A DNA stretch of 16,575 nucleotides, taken from contig CAIMDX010000011.1 of NCBI GenBank assembly GCA_903839905.1, forward strand, positions 1 to 16,575, given 5' to 3'. Of the stretch, positions 12,941-16,575 are shown piece after piece. The notes beneath the pieces were generated by a model. That model saw nothing but the letters and a program-made list of their open reading frames with translations. It was not told where the DNA came from and ran no database searches. The translations under genes were made by a program, and so were the position numbers. How positions within the stretch are numbered: position 1 is the first letter of the stretch; each line of letters opens with the position of its first letter. This DNA is from an uncultured bacterium (GTDB lineage Bacteria; Patescibacteriota; Minisyncoccia; Minisyncoccales; JAQTVQ01).

Positions 12941-13663
12941 ATGGACCTGCAAGTTGAGAAAAAAATATGGGCCAAAGGCTTGAAAATAGTGGTTGGGCTG
13001 GATGAGGCCGGCCGCGGACCGCTGGCCGGACCAGTGGTTGCGGGAGCGGTGGCTGTGGATTATTTTTTGTTTAAGAAGGCTGATCCTGCTCAAAAAAAGG
13101 AGCTAAGCTATATCTTGAAGCAGGTTAATGATTCTAAAAAATTGACATCCAAAAAGCGGGAAGAGCTTTATGGCTTATTGGTCAAAAGCAGATTTATAAA
13201 ATGGGGGATAGGCGCGGTTTCTGAAAAAATAATTGACAAGATAAATATTTTTGAAGCCAGCCGGCTGGCCATGGCTAAAGCGTGCTTTAGCCTTAATCAA
13301 AAAATTGAAAATTCCTGCCTCGCCGGCAGGCAGGCAAAATTGAAAATTCGTTATCTTGTTATTGACGGGAATTTTTTATTGTCTACCGAAGCCTTGGCGA
13401 AGGCGGGGATTGCCTTGGTTGGTCAGAGATCCATCATAAAAGGGGACCAGAAAGTTTTTTCCATTGCCGCGGCCAGCATTTTGGCCAAGGTTTATAGAGA
13501 TAGGCTTATGAAAAAAGCGGATAAAAAATATCCGCAATATGGTTTTGCCCGACATAAGGGCTACCCAACCAAGCATCATCGGAAAATGCTGGATGTTTTC
13601 GGGCCAGCGCTTATCCACAGAAAGAGTTTCCGGCCGGTTTGTTTTTATAGTAAAATAAAATAG
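12941..13663 (+). CDS. rnhB: Ribonuclease HII with an in-frame palindromic insert
   Basis: RNase HII cuts RNA in RNA-DNA hybrids and removes single ribonucleotides left in DNA. Visible: VVGLDEAGRGPLAGPVVAGAV (18-38) with catalytic Asp21 and Glu22; VNDSKKLTSKKRE (62-74); IDGN (141-144) with Asp142; the conserved SIIKGDQKV-SIAAASILAKVYRDRLM run with Asp187; and the basic GYPTKHH near the end. All four acidic catalytic residues are present. At 240 aa it is longer than the compact ~200 aa forms. Much of the excess lies in SCLAGRQAKLKI (about 125-136), encoded by a GC-rich palindrome flanked by direct repeats (13301-13349), and possibly in EALAKAGIALVG (150-161). Both lie between catalytic segments in what should be surface loops. 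The VWA surface-protein ORF follows after 35 nt and is probably co-transcribed. Confidence 0.95.
   Translation: MDLQVEKKIWAKGLKIVVGLDEAGRGPLAGPVVAGAVAVDYFLFKKADPAQKKELSYILKQVNDSKKLTSKKREELYGLLVKSRFIKWGIGAVSEKIIDKINIFEASRLAMAKACFSLNQKIENSCLAGRQAKLKIRYLVIDGNFLLSTEALAKAGIALVGQRSIIKGDQKVFSIAAASILAKVYRDRLMKKADKKYPQYGFARHKGYPTKHHRKMLDVFGPALIHRKSFRPVCFYSKIK
13301..13349. repeat. GC-rich palindromic insert with 14-bp flanking direct repeats
   Basis: AAAATTGAAAATTC occurs at 13301-13314 and again, identically, at 13336-13349. Between them lies a 21-nt GC-rich segment with the palindrome CCTGCC-TCGCC-GGCAGG. It is inside rnhB and read through in frame. The layout resembles an inserted element with target duplication, analogous to Rickettsia palindromic elements. 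Confidence 0.6.
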
Positions 13664-13688
13664 ATAAAATAAGGCTAATATTGGCAAC

Positions 13689-13692
13689 AGGA
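13689..13692 (+). promoter_or_regulatory. Shine-Dalgarno site fixing the start of the VWA ORF
   Basis: AGGA with a 6-nt spacer to the ATG at 13699. This is the best-placed Shine-Dalgarno in the window. It favours that ATG over the in-frame TTG at 13681. Confidence 0.6.
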
Positions 13693-13698
13693 TTAAAT

Positions 13699-16575
13699 AT
13701 GGTTACTTCCTCTCAAAGCAAGCCGAAGCATCTGTTTCTTTTACTTGGAAGCTTGGTTTTTCTTTTTTCTTTAACTTATTCTTCAGTTCAAGCTCTCATA
13801 ATTTCGCAGATATTTTTTGACGAATTCAATATTGAAAAAAGTACTTTTGATGCCGGAGGATTAATTAAAGGAGATTTTACCATTTGGAACGCCGAGGGCT
13901 CCGTTGTTCCTGATATTGCTTACAGATTCAGCTTGTCGGCGAAAGACGAACAAGGTAATTTTACCGTAATTTGGGACGACCAGCCGAGCGGAAATAATTT
14001 CAGCCTTCTTCCGGACCAGACCTTGACCAAAAATTTTAATTATCAATTGCCTGGAAAATTAGCTCCTGGAGAATACGAGTTTAGCGTCCAGCTTTATAAT
14101 TCCAAAGGAACTTCAATGGCTTGGAAGAATAAATCAATAATAATTTATAAAACAGAAGGAGGGGTTCTGGATCTCCAAAAAGGCTCATTCTTAAAGAATG
14201 GCGAAAGGCTGGGCACGGAAGTTTTTTCTAATTTTGGCGAGGCTCCCAAGATTTCTTTTGATGTTGCGAATAAATCTTTCTTTATTGTTAAAGCTTATCC
14301 CAAAGTTGCCATTTACAAAGAAAGCATCAGCGGAGACTTAGTCAAAGAAATTAAAAAAGATTTTATCAGTTTAAGCCCTGGAGAGGCCCGAAATCAAGAA
14401 ATAGACCTGACGGCGCTGTCTGGTTCAAATTCCTATATCGCTAGAGTAATAATGTACGACCAAGATAATAATCCAGTTTCCAATATCATTGATTTTCGAT
14501 GGACGATTTTAAACGAGGGAGGGGCGGGAATTATTGAAATAAAAACCGATAAATCTTCTTATGGATTCGGAGAAGAAGCGAAAATTTCCGTGGATTTGGG
14601 CACTCAAAACGAGGCAGTCCAAAAAGGCGGAATTTCAATAAAAATAACTGATGGAAAAGAAGTGGTGGGGCAGGCTAAACAGGAAGTTGATCTGAAAACA
14701 GGCAAAGTGGATGTTTGGGTCCCAATCACCAAAGAAGTTTCTGACCCTGGGATAGAGATTGTTGTTACCGATAAACAAAACGGAATACTGGATCAGTATC
14801 CGGTAAAAATTGAAACAGGAGGGGATGAAGGTTCTGAAAAAAAGCAAAGTTCGGCTAGCTGGCAGATTATCGGCGGTTCTATTTTTGCCGGATTGGCGGT
14901 TGTTATTGCCGTTATTATTTTTTTTATGAAAAGGAAAAAAAGCGCGGCTGGGATAATGATCTTTATTTTCGTTTCGGCTGGGTTGTTTTTAAGCGGAGCT
15001 GGAATAGCTAAAGCTGAAGAAAGGATAGTTGGCTCATGGCAAGAAATTTCTTCTTCTAATGTTGTGTTCAAGCCGGTTGCGCCTTCGCCAAAATCTATTT
15101 ATTATCTTGACGGCTTGGTCGGTTTTGAGGGCGGTATTGATTCAGAATCGTTTGAAAATAGCCAATTTGAATTTTTCATCGGCGATTTAAATGATCCTAT
15201 CCTTAAAACTGAAAATGGAATAAAAATGATTGATATAGAGGCAACTCGGGCAAAGGGTTATAAAATAGAAAGCTTGGGAACGACCACCGGCTATACTAAA
15301 GGCGGAGAGCTTAGATATAAAAAATTTCCGAAAATACCCATAAACGATTCTTACTTGGGAAGGGCCCGTTTTTATGTCCAATTTAAAGGAGATAGAGTAT
15401 ATAAGGGCAGCGAAGTTATATGGCTTAAAGATTCATGGCAATGGGAGGTTGCTTTTGTAGAAGCAACAGTCCAAAAAAGCACAGAGGGAGGGCTTTACAT
15501 TGATTTTGGAGCAGGTACGGTTAGCGCGCAAAAAGGCGAAACAGTGAACTATAATATAAGTTTAGAAAATAGCGCTGCTTGCAATGCATTTTCAATTGAT
15601 GTGATGATGATTATTGATCGCTCGGGAAGCATGGATGGCAAGCCGTTGGCCGACGCTAAAGATGCGGCCAATAAATTTGTGAAGATGTTAAATCCTGCCA
15701 CTGATCAGATCGGTTTAGTGGCTTATGACACTATTAGCTCTTTGAGTTCTCCCCTGACCGAAAATTTTTCTTCGGTTGAGGATGCGATTAATTCTATAAC
15801 CGTAGCTGACAGTACTTGTATTAGTTGCGGGATAGGCACAGCCAATAAAGAATTAGATGAGAGAAAAAGGGCGGAAGCGGTGCAATACGAAGTGCTGATG
15901 ACTGATGGACAGGCGAATACCTGTATTTCTAGTTGCCCGAGCGGCGTTTTCCAGGAAGCTATAAACGAGGCGAAAATTTCTGGAGCCAAGATATTTACCG
16001 TGGGATTTGGACCCGATTCCGCTGGAATGCCGCCGAAAAATTGTGGCAATGTCTTAGACTCTTCCTGCGCGCTTTTGAATATTATTGCCAGCAATACGGG
16101 AGGAACTTATTCTTATGCCACGAATGGAGAAGAACTTTCAGAAATATACAAAGCGATTGCTGGATCAATGATCGGCCAATCTTTTGGCACGAAAGTTACG
16201 GTTGAAATTCCTGATGAATATTTTTCTCTAAAGAAAGATGGACTTGATAAAAGATGCAACTTTGACGGGAAGAGTTTGGTTTGCAATATTGGATTTTTAG
16301 ACTGTCTTGATAAGCAAGCCCCGGTTGATCCGATAGAATTTCAAGTGGAAGTTAAGGCCGATGCTCCAGATGGCGATGTTATAACCAAAGCAATTATTTC
16401 CAACCAAATCAATCAGGAAAAGGCAATCAGTTTTAAATTAAAAATTAGCTCCAATAAGCCAGATGCCAAGTTTTCTTGCGATCCTTCGGGATGCGACATT
16501 GACGGATGTTCATCTCCTGACTGCTGCCGTTGCTACAATGATAAAAATGCCGTGTTAAAATTGATAAATAAATCT
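13699..16575 (+). CDS. Giant surface protein: Ig-like ectodomain, TM hairpin, VWA domain (partial)
   Basis: The frame is open for 959 codons to the end of the window, so it is 3'-truncated here. Residues 1-32 are a signal peptide (cleavage likely after VQA). Residues 33-385 are beta-rich extracellular repeats, Ig/MG-like, each introduced by a Gly-rich EGG/ETGG linker. Residues 390-409 are a transmembrane segment, 411-414 are KRKK, 416-434 a second hydrophobic segment, and then AKAEE (437-441), a good signal-peptidase site. Residues about 440-630 are another beta-rich region. The VWA domain (about 633-820) has the MIDAS DRSGS (640-644) and the TDG Asp736. A Cys-rich tail contains CDPSGCDIDGC...CCRC (927-945). 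The likely role is adhesion or metal-dependent binding at the cell surface. The order suggests two exported proteins joined in one ORF; see the T8 run at 14918-14925. It lies 35 nt after rnhB. Confidence 0.9.
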   Translation, partial: MVTSSQSKPKHLFLLLGSLVFLFSLTYSSVQALIISQIFFDEFNIEKSTFDAGGLIKGDFTIWNAEGSVVPDIAYRFSLSAKDEQGNFTVIWDDQPSGNNFSLLPDQTLTKNFNYQLPGKLAPGEYEFSVQLYNSKGTSMAWKNKSIIIYKTEGGVLDLQKGSFLKNGERLGTEVFSNFGEAPKISFDVANKSFFIVKAYPKVAIYKESISGDLVKEIKKDFISLSPGEARNQEIDLTALSGSNSYIARVIMYDQDNNPVSNIIDFRWTILNEGGAGIIEIKTDKSSYGFGEEAKISVDLGTQNEAVQKGGISIKITDGKEVVGQAKQEVDLKTGKVDVWVPITKEVSDPGIEIVVTDKQNGILDQYPVKIETGGDEGSEKKQSSASWQIIGGSIFAGLAVVIAVIIFFMKRKKSAAGIMIFIFVSAGLFLSGAGIAKAEERIVGSWQEISSSNVVFKPVAPSPKSIYYLDGLVGFEGGIDSESFENSQFEFFIGDLNDPILKTENGIKMIDIEATRAKGYKIESLGTTTGYTKGGELRYKKFPKIPINDSYLGRARFYVQFKGDRVYKGSEVIWLKDSWQWEVAFVEATVQKSTEGGLYIDFGAGTVSAQKGETVNYNISLENSAACNAFSIDVMMIIDRSGSMDGKPLADAKDAANKFVKMLNPATDQIGLVAYDTISSLSSPLTENFSSVEDAINSITVADSTCISCGIGTANKELDERKRAEAVQYEVLMTDGQANTCISSCPSGVFQEAINEAKISGAKIFTVGFGPDSAGMPPKNCGNVLDSSCALLNIIASNTGGTYSYATNGEELSEIYKAIAGSMIGQSFGTKVTVEIPDEYFSLKKDGLDKRCNFDGKSLVCNIGFLDCLDKQAPVDPIEFQVEVKADAPDGDVITKAIISNQINQEKAISFKLKISSNKPDAKFSCDPSGCDIDGCSSPDCCRCYNDKNAVLKLINKS
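14918..14928 (+). other. T8 run and internal ATG at the junction of two protein modules
   Basis: Eight T (14918-14925) directly precede ATG (14926-14928), codon 410 of the large ORF. With one T fewer, the upstream frame would end at a TGA overlapping this ATG as ATGA, a classic 4-nt gene overlap. The ATG would then start a protein with a normal signal peptide (MKRKKS, hydrophobic core, AKA). No Shine-Dalgarno precedes this ATG. Confidence 0.5.

Noticed and set aside
1..16575. tRNA genes and CRISPR arrays
   Set aside because: No T-arm consensus in a cloverleaf context and no regularly spaced direct repeats with unique spacers were seen on either strand.

Overview
The window reads as chromosome from a small-genome bacterium of the Candidate Phyla Radiation (Patescibacteria), most likely Parcubacteria-like. 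This is inferred from gene content and style, since there is no rRNA here. The signs are a compact single-copy core gene set, a DUF5667-Kazal-DUF333 secreted protein, a shortened DnaE, near-absence of Shine-Dalgarno sites, several short-leader promoters, and many small palindromic intergenic repeats. The standard genetic code fits: all large frames are open without reassigning TGA.

Layout. At 1-3255 (+ strand) there is a terminator of an upstream gene, an inverted-repeat (MITE-like) element, tmk, a palindromic repeat pair, then deoC-gatB ending in a terminator. At 3256-4530 (+) there is an island of three short transcription units. Each has a consensus or near-consensus sigma70 promoter, an untranslated leader, one small ORF of no recognised family (74, 96 and 30 aa), and its own terminator. 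At 4531-6890 (- strand) is miaB-miaA, two consecutive steps of tRNA A37 modification, overlapping by 14 nt. At 6891-7723 are a long imperfect hairpin, a small one-pass membrane protein with a leader that can form alternative hairpins, a DnaA-box-like site, a REP-like repeat and a terminator. At 7724-9352 (-) is a large secreted DUF5667/Kazal/DUF333 protein. At 9624-12806 (-) is dnaE. From 12941 on (+) come rnhB and a very large surface-protein ORF that runs off the window.

How the genes relate. tmk, dnaE and rnhB serve DNA synthesis and RNA-primer or ribonucleotide removal. gatB, miaA and miaB serve tRNA charging and decoding. deoC links deoxynucleoside breakdown to central carbon. The secreted Kazal protein, the small membrane protein and the VWA protein face the envelope.

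The observations that most deserve a second look are these. (1) The VWA ORF joins two exported proteins through a TM / KRKK / signal-peptide-like hairpin, and a T8 run sits exactly at the join. (2) The three-unit small-ORF island includes a 30-aa membrane peptide under a palindrome-studded promoter. (3) The Tmk P-loop lacks the catalytic Lys and the Mg-binding Ser/Thr. (4) A GC-rich palindromic insert flanked by 14-bp direct repeats lies in frame inside rnhB. (5) Several repeat families occur, one with compensatory stem changes.
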